Assembly: GCF_032854445.1 (NCBI RefSeq)
Contig: NC_088303.1
Coordinates: 8,379,501 to 8,439,500 of the forward strand
DNA length: 60,000 bases
From: Liolophura sinensis
Taxonomy: Eukaryota > Mollusca > Polyplacophora > Chitonida > Chitonidae
Direction of reading: 5' to 3'
Made by a program: the position numbers and the translations under genes. Shown here one piece after another: positions 26,201 to 41,200 of the stretch. The stretch's first letter is position 1. The number at the start of each line of letters is the position of its first letter. The notes under the pieces were generated by a model. The model saw only the letters and a list, made by a program, of their open reading frames with translations, did no database searches and was not told where the DNA came from.

Positions 26201-29200
26201 AGAATAACAAATAAGTCAAATTTATTTTACTTATTTCAGATGTTTAAAGAGCCCTGCAGACAACAAGAATAGTTTAGTTGCAAACATATATGTTTGAAAC
26301 CAAAATGACAGTAAGGAGGTGTACTGTGTTACATTTCATTGGCTTTGTATATTATTTTTTTTTTCACCCAGATTTTCCTGACCCCTCTTGGTGAAGTGCT
26401 AGGGTCACGCCACTCCAAGATTCAGTTACTGAAGGCTGCTGAGGAGAACACAGACTATATGTCTCATTTGCTGAAGCTGGGTTGTTTCTTGGGGATAAGA
26501 GAGTGGACAGAACAGTTTCACACCAAACTCCGCCTTCCAGCTCAGGCTGTCACCTTGGCAACAGAGTTCAACAAGGAGGATCAAGTGGAAGAGGTGAGTC
26601 GTGTTGTCATGGAATCAAAACATGTTTCACACATACATGTAGGTGTGCCTGGAAGGATTTTGCAGATGTATTCAACCAGGTCTTGTCTGACGCTAATATG
26701 ACAAGGTGTGATTATCGGTCTTGTCTGACGTTAATATGACAAGGTGTGATTATTGGTCTTGTCTGACGCTAATATGACAAGGTGTAATTATCGGTCTTGT
26801 CTGACGCTAATATGACAAGGTGTAATTATCGGTCTTGTCTGACGCTAATATGACAAGGTGTAATTATCAGTCTTGTCTGACGCTAATATGACAAGGTGTA
26901 ATTATCGGTCTTGTCTGACGCTAATATGATAAGGTGTAATTATCGGTCTTGTCTGACGCTAATATGAGAAGGTGTAATTATCGGTCTTGTCTGACGCTAA
27001 TATGATAAGGTGTAATTATCGGTCTTGTCTGACGCTAATATGACAAGGTGTGATTATCGGTCTTGTCTGACGTTAATATGATAAGGTGTGATTCTTACTG
27101 TAATCTCCAACTTTTTTGCGCTAGATCCAAGGTCAATTCTGGGCCGAGTCACCCAGAAAAGAGGAAGTTGTAACTTCCTTATTTGGCATTCAGCATGAAG
27201 GGGATAGAGCAACGACTGCTTGACACATATCAGTATAATGGCTTGGGAGAAGCGGCTTACTTGCCTTCAGTAAGGTGTCTCAGTGAAGCAGCACCAGATA
27301 AAAGAGCGGTGGAAATCCGTCCTGCAACAAGGAGGCACATTACATGCACTGTAAGGATTCTTTCGTCGTCATATGACTGAAAAATTGTCAAGTACAACGT
27401 TAAACCCCAAGCACTCACTCACTCCAACTTTTTGGACCTCTACAGCACTTTTTTTTTTTTCAGAGAAATTTATACATACAGTTATTATAAAAAAACAGCT
27501 AAAATGATTTTTTTTTAGTGCAAAAAGATGCAAGCTTCATGAACCTATGCAAGTTATTTCTCTTCACCCCATTGTTCTCTGTTATCCAAGCCCAGTATTT
27601 TGGTAATCGGTGAGGTACCTTATGATGTGCACACTTTGTCCTGTTATCTTCACCTGTCGATGGCACACCTTTTGTGCAAGGTATAATTTATATAGAATGA
27701 ATGAATGAATGAATACTTGGGGTTTAACGTCGTACTTAACAATTTTTCAGTCATATGATGATGAGGAGTCATTAGATGTTAGTACATGTACTGTGTCTTC
27801 TTGTGTGTTCCCTGTCCCAAAATGTGTGGATTATGCCCAGATTCAAGGGCTCACTGGCTGAATTAATGGCCTCTGCCTGAGTTGTCCTTCAAAAAAGAGT
27901 TGTATTCTTTGTTGGGTTTGAGCCTATCCAAAAAATTGGGATCAGTTGGTCAGTAACTTTTTTCCTTTTTTTTTTATATTATTTCTGTCAATTAAAAAAA
28001 TAGTTATTTGAAAAAAATTCCCCAATCCCTGCCTGGTTTCTTCTACAATGATAGGTCATAAAACTGTCATTATAGCAGTGAAATAATCTGCAATGACATT
28101 TAGGTCCTAAAACTGTCATTATAGAAGTGAAATAATCTACAATGACAGTTAGATCATAAGACTGTCATTATAGAAGTGAAATAACCTGCTATGACATTCA
28201 GGTCCTAAAATTGTCATCATTGAAGTGAAATAATCCACAAAGACAGTTAGGTCCTAAAACTGTCATTATAGAAGTGAGATAATCTACAATGACATTTAGG
28301 TCATGAAACTAGAAGTGAAATAACCTGCTATGACATTCAGGTCCTAAAATTGTCATCATTGAAGTGAAATAATCTACAATGACATTTAGGTCCTAAAACT
28401 GTCATTATAGAAGTGAAATAATCTACAATGACATTTAGGTCCTAAAACTGTCATTATAGAAGTGAAATAACCTGCTATGACATTCAGGTCCTAAAACTGT
28501 CATCATTGAAGTGAAATAATCTACAATGACATTTAGGTCCTGAAACTGTCATTATAGAAGTGAAATAATCTACAATGACATTCAGGTCCTAAAATTGTCA
28601 TTATGGAAGTGAAATAATCTACAATGACATTTAGGCCCTAAAACTGTCATTATAGAAGTAAAATAATCTATTATATGATGTTTCACAACAGTTGGATAAG
28701 TAATTAAGTGAAAGTGCATAATGTGAATTCAGACATATATATTACAGCCACACTGGCAAGGTCCTTTCAGAGTGCACTGTTGAATTATCTTTCATTAATA
28801 AAACAAAAGACTCCTTGTATTCCCCATTCTAGATGTAGCTTTACACCCTTATCGCTTAAGAGTACTGTTCTGTTTCTGTTTTATGTCAAATTTTGTCATG
28901 TACCTGCTGATGTTGAAGGCACTGCTGAGTCTACACCCATAAACCACCAGACCATTGCTGTCCAATAATAATTCAACTAAGAGCTAATGAAATCTGATCA
29001 ATAATGTGTTGTTCTGTCTTGTAGCTTGCAGGAGAAATGGAGATGGAGGAAGACCTTGAGCAAAGTGACCTTGAGGATAGCTCTGATGAGTCTTCCTCGT
29101 CTGAGTCAGACCCTGAAGAAGCTGACAAGGAAGAGCCCAGCAGTACCACAAATATTGGGGAGACAGGTATTGCCAGGGCCAGGTTTTAAACAAAGCTGTT

Positions 29201-32200
29201 AAAGTGGAAGAAATCTAAAAACTGAAATATTAAAGGGTATCCTGACTGACAACGGAAAACTATGCATGAGAATACTGTCATTTATTTTAATTTTTAGAAA
29301 GATGCATTCAGACGTGTGATTTCTATGGTGGGCTTTATGGACCATATAACCAGTGAAGTTGTCCCACTCTAAATTCCTGACAAAACTTTTATCTGTAGGT
29401 GGATATAAAGAATGGGAGGTGATTTGACATCGTGTACTCTTCGCCTGGCAGTCTATAAATCCTACCTTAGAAGTATAATTCGAACAGTTGATTTTCATTT
29501 ATTTCCTTTTTTTATTTTTTGATGATAATTAAATGTATTTAAATGTCTCAGTTCTGTATTGGACTGTATGAACCATATACAGATGTACTGTAGCTGGTGT
29601 GTATGGTACTTTAGGTCTCTTCACAGTAAAAATAGTTATAAATATATGTGACTGTCGTGGTATAAATATTCATACCAGTGTTGTATTCATTTCTCATCAT
29701 CTTTGATGTGGTGATATTTCAACACTAAATAGATTGTAATTCTATTTATACTTCAGACTACTTTTCTGAGGAAAATTTTTTTCACATGCCTGTCTAAGAA
29801 ATTTGACACAAAAAGTAAATAACTAGCACTTCAGAAGTTTTTATTGTATAGACTAGGTGTTTGTTTACACTATGAAAGTTTTGACACTAATATATATAAA
29901 GATGTGTTACAAATTATCCGGCATCTCTATTCAGATGTTTCAGAGGAACGGGCAAAATCCACTTCTGTGGAAGAAGAGGACGAATCAGGGGAGACAACTG
30001 ACGCCTCATCATCATCAGACATCACATACTCTGAAACTTCTGATACTGATAAGTGTAAAGAGTTGATCAACCAGATTCGAAAGGAAGAGTTTGGTATTGG
30101 GGTAGAGCTGAGTGAAGATGGACAAAAACTGATGAAAGTACAGCAAGAGAGGCTTGGCCGCAGTTTAGATCGCCTTTCCAAGGATCTCTATAGCAAGGAT
30201 ACCCATTTCGTTCTGGAGCTGGTACAAAATGCGGATGACAATGAGTATCCAGTGGATACAGATCAAAGCAAAGACTTTTGCCCTGCTGTCGAGTTTGTTG
30301 TAGATGCCACAAAAGTTGTTGTTAGCAACAATGAATCCGGATTTGAGGAACGTAACATTCGTGCAATCTGTGATGTGGGACGAAGCACAAAGGGCAAGCA
30401 CAAGTTTGGCTATATTGGTATGTTTTTGTGTGATGGAATATGTTTGACTGTAATCTTTATTTAAAATTTCTTATGTAGAATGGAAATTGGAAACTGATGT
30501 TATTATTCTTTCCCAAAAAAAATTTGCAAACCTTTTTTTGATCATTAGTTTCTACAAGCACTATCAGAAGAACTTTTTTTTATGAAATCTGCTTGAATTG
30601 ATTTATTTCTTTAAATGTTATTTTAAGCAATTCTGAATACTAATGAATTTTATTTTGTTATGCAGTGGACTACTTATTGTTGTTGTGCTTTATCTGTTTT
30701 CTTCCAAAGCATATAAATGATTATATCAGATTTGCTCTAGCTTTCACATGCGTACTTTCAGGCCAAAAGGGAATAGGATTTAAATCTGTTTTCCGAGTGA
30801 CAGATTGTCCAGAAGTTCACTCAAATGGATTCCACATAAAGTTTGATGTCAACAGTGGACCAACTGGCTATATTCTTCCTCATTGGATGGAAGAATCTCC
30901 CGAAATGGATAAGTCAGTCACATGATTTTTGATGGGAAATATATGTTTATGTTAAAATGGTTACCTTAATTTGCCACTTTATATAAGAAATTAGTAAAGT
31001 GTGGATTTATTTCAATATTTGCAAGATCAGCAATTTCTTTGAATGATTGAAAGTGTAGTTGTCTTGGTTATAACTTGTTTGAACAACTTCTTGTACATTT
31101 TAAACATCCTTCAATTGATTTATAATTGAATTTACAAATGACAAGTGGTTACTCATTGGATTAACTTTATTATAATTTTATGAATTTATCTCTATAGAGA
31201 CTGTGAAAAGGGAAAAAAAATTTTTTTAGATATTTTTCTTTTTTAGATTAGAACACAGTCATCAATTAGTAGTCAAATACAACTTAAAACACCAATTAGG
31301 AAAAATAAACTTGCATTTAAAAAAGAAAATTAATATGAAAAATTTGATGTGTGACATTCATAACAGAAAGCTGTTCATTTCTTAAATTATGCCACCTATA
31401 AAATTTGTTGCTGTTACATGTGTGTTTTCCTAATCAATTTTGTTATCAATTTCAGGTGGATGACTCAGATTATACTCCCATTCAAGAAGGAAGCCCAAAC
31501 TCGAACATTGGCAGCCAGGTTCAATGACATCCATCCATCCCTCTTGCTTTTTCTCCATCGACTTCGTCAGCTGTCTGTGATTAACAAGGCAAGCCTTCTA
31601 CGTCTTGCACGGTTTATTTATTATTATTTTTTTTGGATTGATATTTTATGCTGTACTTAAGAATATATCACTTGTACAACGGCAACCAGCATTATGATAA
31701 AATTAAACCAGGCAGAGCCAAGGGGGAAACCCAAGACCGCAGATTACTGATGGGTCTTCCCAAGATTGACCAGAGAGGTAGCCAACATGAGCTGGACTTG
31801 AACTCACGGTGACTACAATGGTGAAGACTCCTGAGTCATTGTATTGTACTAACACGCTAGCCACTTAGCTTCAGGGACCCCAGTGCAAGGTTTATAAGTA
31901 AGCTTGTAATATACAATACAGGTAACATATGTCAACACATGTGATTTTAGTAGTCTCTCTAATGATGAAAATGATCAGTGATATACAGTACAGCTGGGCA
32001 AATGTTCAGAAAGGTGAACACATGCTGGAACTTATAGCCATTTGACCTTGTGATGATAATGAACTCTGATCAAGATACGTGGGCCATTCGCATATGATCT
32101 CCAGCGGACTGTGTCAATATCCGCATGGGAAGGGTAACCCGATTGGTTGATGGTTCGTGAACAGACACGGGCCATCAGATGGGTGTGAGATTAGGATCCG

Positions 32201-35200
32201 TCTCTACTGTATTGAAACCCCACAGGCCACCAGTCTATCCATCTACATGTACATCTAAGCTGCCGGGTAATCAAATCAGCTGAAAACACGACACATTAAC
32301 ATTCTTGACAAGTTAAGGTTACTGGTTCCTGGTACCTGAGGTAGAATCACCTCACAAAGCCTTTCACCTTTGGAACTGAGGCATTTTTTTCCCAGCTTTT
32401 TGGCTGAAGAGAGAGTAATGCACTGTTTTAGCTTGTCATTATGAAGTAAGGTGAGATATTGTGAGTGTGTGTGAAAGTGGTGTCAGTAAGCCTTTTTGTT
32501 AATGTTCGCAACTCTGTTTCTACATGAATCAAATGTTCAGTCAACTTTATAATAGGCACTAATCACATAGTTAGGTGATATCAATTCATGGAGGAGCAAG
32601 CTTTTCACAATGAGCATCTGAGAAGGGGTTCATTGACTAAAAAGGACAAACTTTGACAACTGGCCAGTAAATCTGTTGTAAGTGACTTCCTGGTGCTGTC
32701 CTTACCCTTGTTCAGGCCGGTAAATCTGCTGTAAGTGACTTCCTGGTGCTCTCCTTACCCTTGTTCAGGCCGGTAAATCTGTTGTAAGTGACTTCCTTGT
32801 GCTCTCCTTACCCTTGTTCAGGCCGGTAAATCTGTTGTAAGTGACTTCCTGGTGCTCTCCTTACCCTTGTTCAGGCTGGTAAATCTGTTGTAAGTGACTT
32901 CCTGGTGCTCTCCTTACCCTTGTTCAGGCTGGTAAATCTGCTGTAAGTGACTTCCTGGTGCTCTCCATACCCTTGTTCAGGCCGGTAAATCTGTTGTAAG
33001 TGACTTCCTGGTGCTCTCCTTACCCTTGTTCAGGCTGGTAAATCTGTTGTAAGTGACTTCCTGGTGCTCTCCTTATCCTTGTTCAGGCCGGTAAATCTGT
33101 TGTAAGTGACTTCCTGGTGCTCTCCTTACCCTTGTTCAGGCCGGTGAATCTGGTGTAAGTGACTTCCTGGTGCTCTTCATACCCTTATTCAGGCTGGTAA
33201 ATCTGGTGTAAGTGACTTCCTGGTGCTCTCCTTACCCTTGTTCAGGACAGTAAATCTGTTGTAAGTGACTTCCTGGTGCTCTCCTTATCCTTGTTCAGGC
33301 CGGTAAATCTGTTGTAAGTGACTTCCTGGTGCTCTCCATACCCTTGTGCAGGCCGGGAAATCTGTTGTAAGTGACTTCCTGGTGCTCTCCTTACCCTTGT
33401 TCAGGACAGTAAATCTGTTGTAAGTGACTTCCTGGTGCTCTCCTTACCCTTGTTCAGGCCGGTAAATCTGTTGTAAGTGACTTCCTGGTGCTCTCCTTAC
33501 CCTTGTTCAGGCCGGTAAATCTGGTGTAAGTGACTCCCTGGTGCTCTCCTTACCCTTGTTCAGGCCGGTAAATCTGTTGTAAGTGACTTCCTGGTGCTCT
33601 CCTTACCCTTGTTCAGGCCGGTAAATCTGGTGTAAGTGACTTCCTGGTGCTCTCCTTACCCATGTTCAGGACAGTAAATCTGTTGTAAGTGACTTCCTGG
33701 TGCTCTCCTTATCCTTGTTCAGGCCGGTAAATCTGTTGCAAGTGACTTCCTGGTGCTCTCCATACCCTTGTGCAGGCCGGTAAATCTGTTGTAAGTGACT
33801 TCCTGGTGCTCTCCTTACCCTTGTTCAGGACAGTAAATCTGTTGTAAGTGACTTCCTGGTGCTCTCCTTACCCTTGTTCAGGCCGGTAAATCTGTTGTAA
33901 GTGACTTCCTGGTGCTCTCCTTACCCTTGTTCAGGCCGGTAAATCTGGTGTAAGTGACTTCCTGGTGCTCTCCTTACCCTTGTTCAGGACGGTAAATCTG
34001 TTGTAAGTGACTTCCTGGTGCTCTCCTTACCCTTGTTCAGGCCGGTAAATCTGGTGTAAGTGACTTCCTGGTGCTCTCCTTACCCATGTTCAGGACAGTA
34101 AATCTGTTGTAAGTGACTTCCTGGTGCTCTTACTGCTTTTTCTTTTGGATATGGAATAGCCTACTCTGTTCCCAGACCATTGGTCAACGAAGCAAGATGT
34201 TCTGCTCTAAATAACATTTTGTTGAATCTTGTTGTAGTTGATGTCTTCAAAAACAGTGGCCTTAGATTTCTGACAATAAAAGATCTCTTACACTAACACA
34301 AACTTTCATATTAATCCTAATACCTAATTAATCCTTATTTGTTTGAAGTGTACTGTATATTAATAACCCGCAATTTTGTTGTTGTTTTAGGTTGAGAATC
34401 GCATTGTGTCAATGAAAAGACGAGATCTTGATAATAATGTAGTGGAAATAGAGCATAACGAAACCACAGACCTGTGGCTGGTGGTCAGAAAAGCATTGGA
34501 TGCATCCCAGATTTCCTTACAGGTAAGACTTTTCATGTAGGGTGGAGCATAACAAGCTCTGGTATTTACTTTCCAGACTCTCCAGAGACAACAAAATATT
34601 TCATTTTTCCACTCCACAGGTTTCGCGATATTTGATAAATTAGTGTCCAAAGTTTATAAAGTTTAATAGTAATATTAAAACCTCTCAGAATTAGATATAA
34701 GTCAGATATTAACCCACTTCACAACACTTGTAAATTGAACAATACCCTCACAGTTTTTTAAAATATTGTTCATTTTACGAAGAGTCATTGTGAAAAAGCG
34801 AGTGTATAATATGAGTGATGTGATGTAGGATTATGGATAGTGTGTAGGAAAGGTACACATATCTGGACACACAGAGGCTAGACCTTGAACGTTTGCACTT
34901 TGGGTGCACTTTATAGGCTCAAGTTTCTTACATGGAAATATACACCTGATATAATCCTTTAAACTCTGTAGTTCCTTACTTACACAGAACTTAGTTTCTT
35001 TGTGAAAACTTCTATTTCCATTGTTGGACAGTATGATGATTAAATTCTCAACTTTAATGTCGGGTGTATTTGTTTTGTTGCTCCCAGAGTATTGCCCTTA
35101 CAGATCGCATTTGTTTCTGGGAGATATTAAAGATTTTTAGTATATGTAATCATGTCATGTCATTTGTTATATCAGAGTTATTTCTGTGTCTGTAGAAAAT

Positions 35201-38200
35201 AAGAAAGTTCTCAACATTCCTCTGGTGGAAAGACTTCTATTAATCACCATCTTGTTGGCATTTTGTTTAGAAAATTAATTCTTTTTGTTTAAGTTCAAAA
35301 ATCTGCAACTGACAGAAAAGTTAATTTTGTTTTGGTAATTCCAGGCTAAGTCAGGTGTGGAAGTGGAATCAACAGAAATAGCGCTGGCCTTTCCACTGAA
35401 ACCACCTGGCCAGACATCACTGTCACAGGTAAACGTGCAGAAATTACACTAATAAATTTTCTCCCACACCTGTGGCCGGATAATCATCATTTTAAACCCT
35501 GTATTTCACTGGTACTTGGGTGCATTTGTGCAGCTTTGCAAAACCTCCGTGGCTGAATCAAACGGCGTTGGGATGAATTCTGCACCGACACACATTGAAA
35601 ATGCAAAGCATAGAATTGGGGGAATTTTGAAATGATAGAGGCAAAAGACATATTGTGACAGTTAAAACATTTGTGACTGGTCTTCTTCTGTGGTTTGGTT
35701 ACTGATAAACCTGTTTCTCTTTCACAATAAACACTTTCCAGTTCCACTGGTTGTTTGTCTTTCATGTATTAGGTATGTTTTGTACCTGATATTTGCAGGT
35801 ACATGTAAGGTTAACATGCAGGAATGAAATCACTACTGGAATTGACTAAATCTCACTAAGTGAGATAGGGAAATGAATTACACTGTATTTTTCACCTTGA
35901 GCATAAAACCGATTTTTAGACAGATATTGGATTGATACATGTACATCTTTAAAAAGGATTGGATTAAAATTGTTTTCATGGCACATCTTATCTAAATTTA
36001 TATTTTGTGAAAGTATGTGGATCATATTGGTGATTTGCACATGACCATATTTTTATATTTATATTTTAGATGTTACCCCCCAAGCAGGAAGTCTTTGCCT
36101 TCCTCCCTTTGCACAGCTATGGCTTCAGGTTCATTATACAAGGTATGGTGGGTTGTTATAGACTAGAAAACAGTTCAGCGTGAGAAGTGAGAAGAGATTG
36201 AAGGCTGACAGACTTGTCATTGATTGGCCAGCACTTGAGAAATGGGAGATCCTCAGTTCGAGTTAATGCTCCCGTATCATCACCCAAAGGCCGTTAAGAC
36301 TGTATTTATTTATGTATTTATTTATTTATACGTTTGACTGTTGTTTAATCCCCCATATTTTCCTATCCTGTCACAGAGTGACTGTGTAAGGAAATTATCC
36401 TGCTGTAAATCCATTCATTCCACTAAAACACTTGCTGTTGTGCCATTGAATTACTTCAGAGACATCAGACTTCATACAGTCACATAAGCTGAAGGAAGGG
36501 AGATAACCTAGTCAGCAGACACGTACATCTAAATGCATGACATTGCCTCCTGGGTATGAAAGTGCAGTGCACCTCCCCCACATGACTGATATTGTCCAAT
36601 GAAAACCAGAGTAGATTTTCTGTTGGGGGATGAGTTATTAGTTTAAACTGGTTAGGCTCTGCTGCCACTTCGTCCAGTATAACACCATATATGTATCCTG
36701 TCAAGGAGTAGCACTGTAACTAACAGTATACTGGATGTGTGGGTTATGTTTAGGTGACTTTGATGTGCCATCATCACGTGAAGACGTGGACAAAGACAGT
36801 GCCTGGAATCAGTGGTTGAGGACCGAGATCCCCACTCTGTTCATTGAAGCATACGAGGCATTCAAAGTATGTACACATACTAATGTTACAAAAAAGGAAA
36901 CTCAGTATAGACGTACATGTAATAGGCATCTGATGGACGAATAAAAACACCCAATTTAAGATCCCTTTTTGTTTCATGTTTTTTTTTGTTTTGGATAGAC
37001 TGCTAAAACGCAGTCATGAAACTTTTTTTTCTGGTAGAATTCTACATGTACTAACCCACTTGAAACACATTATGCTCTTTTTTTCTGATAGACTACCAAA
37101 GCCCTTTCTGAAACACCTTTGTTTATCATTCATTTCTGGTAGATCTCTGAAAAACCAATGATGATACACTTTTGTTTCTTTTTTTGTGTGATATTTAATT
37201 ACTTTTTGACTTGATCAATAATCAGATTTTTGAAAAGAAAGATGAATGACCAATTTTTTTTTTTTTGATTCTTTATGACATTTTCACCCAATAAATAAAC
37301 AGATACAGGTACTGTTGTTTGTACTGATGACATTGCATTGATCATTTTCTTGTTTTTTTGTAAATCTGGTGAGAAATTCATGTAAATTATGTGTATGGTG
37401 TGTGAACTTCAGGATATAAAAGTGCTAGTTGTATACCAAACACCTGATTTAAAAAGTTTCCTGCTAGGTCAAAGGGCATACCTTACCTCACGTGAGACCT
37501 GCTATCATGAATTATTACCATAAGTGTAAAGCTGTGTTAATTAAGACAGCTATTTCATATGATGGGGTAAATGGCACAACATTTCGCCACAACGGAGTTG
37601 CATGTGTTGATGGATTCTGGGAGTTGTATTCATATTAGACAGATGTTTTAGACAGAAGGATGGATGATACTCTACCAGAAAAAATAAAGTTTAACAGAGA
37701 AAGTAATAATTTATGACATTTCTTCCTCCCTGACAAAACACTTTTTGAAGAGAAATATGAAGTTAATCACCATATCAGAGTTAAGCAGCCACTTTGTTAA
37801 AATGGACAGCCTCTCTGTGTATTTCATATATTTGTTTGTTTGTTTGTAGGCACACAAAGACTTTACGCTGATGGAAGCGATTTGCAGCTACCTGCAGATG
37901 GTTCCCACCGAGGACGAGATTCTGGGCTTCTTCCAACCTGTGGCTACCCACATCTTACAGAAACTCCGGGGCAAGAACTGCATACCGACCCACCCTAACT
38001 CTAAAGGTCAGAAATATAAAATTTAAATGTAAAATGTAAAAAAACAATGACTGCTTACATAATGAGGTTTCTTAACTTGAGAAAAACCAGTACATACCTT
38101 AACTGCCAAGTTTTTTTTGCTACAGAATGACTGTAATGCTGTCATTGAGGTGCTTAAGCCATTAGCACTCATTCTGGCTGATTTTATTGTTTGTAGTTCA

Positions 38201-41200
38201 CAAGTCAGTCGTAACTCAAATGCTTAAATGATAATAAAGCAATTGAGTTAATTCTCACCACAACAGATTGGCCATGACCAGTGAGCTTACATGCTCCGCC
38301 CCAATTTTGACTGGTTTGGTTGCAACTTTAGGTCAGCTGCCTGGCTAAGTTTGCTCCACCCATAAAGCTGACATATTTTCATCTAAACACTCTCAAGGGC
38401 AGCAAAGTATTCAGTAAATAAGTAACGTGTATCTGCTGATGCCAAGTATGGTCTGTTCATGAGTGGGAAAAAATGTTGTTGTTGTTGTGCTAGTCAGTAT
38501 CAGCTGCAAACTGAACTCATTATTTCATTATCACATTGTGTTGATCAGGTGAAGTGTACATGAAGAAGCCATCTCAGGTGATAACGACACGAGACTCTCT
38601 TGTGAAGGAGGTAGTAAACCCTGATATGCTTCATAAGCATTTGAACCTCTTCTATCTCCATGGTGATCTGGCAGCCATGTTGAATCCCAGCCTGACACTG
38701 ACTTTGGGAATTGAAACAGTCACAACACAACATTTGTTACATGTGGGAAAAGCGATCGCCCTTGGTTTGCAATCTGGAGGAGATGCAGGTTAGTTTTGAT
38801 TATATTTGCAGGTTAAATTTCTGAAATACAGTACTGCTCGAGTCAAGTGATGTATCTGGCGTGGATGTGGATCGGAATATCTGATGGAAGATGTTCACAT
38901 CAAACACAGATCATAGAACCAAGACGCATATGATGGGCATAAGATTCAAGTATGATAGATACGATCAAGACGGTGCCAGTATCAGTACATGGTCTGCCCA
39001 TCATGGTCATAGGATCCGCACCACATCCGATCAAGATGCGATCAGGATGGTGCCAGTATCAGTACATGGGCTGCCCATCATGGTCATAGGATCCGCACTG
39101 CATCCGATCAAGATGCGATCAGGATGGTGCCAGTATCAGTACATGGGCTGCCCATCATGGTCATAGGATCTGCACCCCATCCGATCAAGATGCGATCAGG
39201 ATGGTGCCAGTATCAGTACATGGGCTGCCCATCATGGTCATAGGATCTGCACCGCATCCGATCAAGATGGGATTAGGATGGTGCCAGTATCAGTACATGG
39301 GCTGCCCATCATGGTCATAGGATCCACACCGCATCCGATCAAGATGCGATCAGGACGGTGCCAGTATCAGTACATGGGCTGCCCATCATGGTCATAGGAT
39401 CTGCACCCCATCCGATCAAGATGCGATCAGGACGGTGCCAGTATCAGTACATGGGCTGCCCATCATGGTCATAGGATCCACACCGCATCCGATCAAGATG
39501 GGATCAGGATGGTCGGATGATAGTCGTAGAGGACATGTATATTGTTAGGCTTGAGCAGTAGTTCTGTTTTGTGTCCTAAAATATTCACTGTGTGTCAGAT
39601 ACATGCATCTTTTGTAGATTCAAATGATAGTAAAGCTCTAGATTGTCTCATTTCACATATGTTGCTGTATTTCGCCTAAAGTTTAGTATTTATTTATTTA
39701 TTTATTTGATTGGTGTTCTATGTTGTACTCAAGAATATTTCACATTATGGTGGAAAGAAACCAGAGCATGGCAGAAACCTACGACCATCTCTTGGCTGCT
39801 GGTAGACCTTCCCACGAACGGCTGGAGAGGAAGCCAGCATAAGCTGGACTTGAACTCACAGCAGCCGCATTGGTGAGAGGCTCCTGGGTCATTATGCTGC
39901 ACTAGCGTGCTAACGAACAGAGCCACAGGGGCCCTGTTTAGTATTAAAATATGCACTTTCAGCACATCAAAGCCTTAAAATCCTACTTTTAATGTCAACA
40001 CTTAAGGTTTTGTGACAAGAAATTAATCACATTTTACAAAACACTTGCTCATGTAAGGCAGGTGAATAAATCAGAATCAAAATGTATAACGTGAAAAATG
40101 CTTCAGGTGAAATACGGCGCAGAAGTAGTTTAAGTGTTGAAAACCAGGAAAAATCCACCTGGATTAGCAGGTTATTTTCCTTGATAGTGTCTCATAGTGT
40201 CTTCATTTTGTTTTACGAAAGCATGTGTCATGGACACATGGTTAAAAAAGCCTACTTAGCCTTGCTTCACTCGTGCATTTTGTTGGAATTGTTTTACAGA
40301 TAATGATTAAAGACAAACATAATTGACTGAACTTTCATACGTTCTTGACTGAGTAGAAAATTCATGTATTGAACTGGTCCAGGGCTTTCCAGAGCTTGAG
40401 TTGATAAACAAATGCACCACTTAGACCTGCAAATGTGGTATTCAGAAGGGAAAAAAAAAAAAGAGTCCCCAGAATACATGTTCATACATACTTCTCTGAG
40501 TGAGCACGTGATGGATTTATCAGAGTGCTTTGCTCTTGTTGGGGGGCCAGCTGCGGCCAAGTGGTTAAGGTGCATACCTTTCAGTCGCAAAGGCACATGG
40601 GATGCTGGCTCAAACCCAGTCCTGGACACTGTTCAGTAGGCTTTGGTGACAATATACAGTGGACACTCATGTGGACATTTGTGAAGTTTAACCTGGGTTT
40701 TAGATCACTTGTCTTCCAGCAACATGACCAATAAGGTTTGCATATTTGTACATCACATGTGAGAAAGGTCATCAGTAACAGATGCTCGTAAATTTCCTTG
40801 GGCACTCTGGTTACCACCAACCATGAAACTGAGTAGAAATGAAAAAATCTTGAGTATGGTGTTAAACAACAGTCAAATTAATCAGCAGATTTAATAAACT
40901 TTGACCAGATTACCAGACAAACGTAGTATTGATGGCTCGGTGGATGGCGTGTGTCTACAGAAGTATGGAGGAGCTCCAGGATGCAGAGGTGTTCTCATCT
41001 CTAAAAGCCATGAACATAATACCTCTGAGTGAAGGGAAATTTGTCTCCCTGGATTCCACCACAGTGTTTTTTCCTGTGGCAGAGACAACAACATCAGCAA
41101 AGAAACAAAAATCCTCTGGTAAGTGTTTTTGAAGCCCTGAAATTGGCCAATCCAACCAATGTAGTTTTGTCTCCAAAACCAACTTCAAAATGTGCATATA

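Noticed and set aside
32662-34129. CRISPR-like array
   Set aside because: There are no unique spacers: whole 53-bp units are tandem copies, in a eukaryotic intron.
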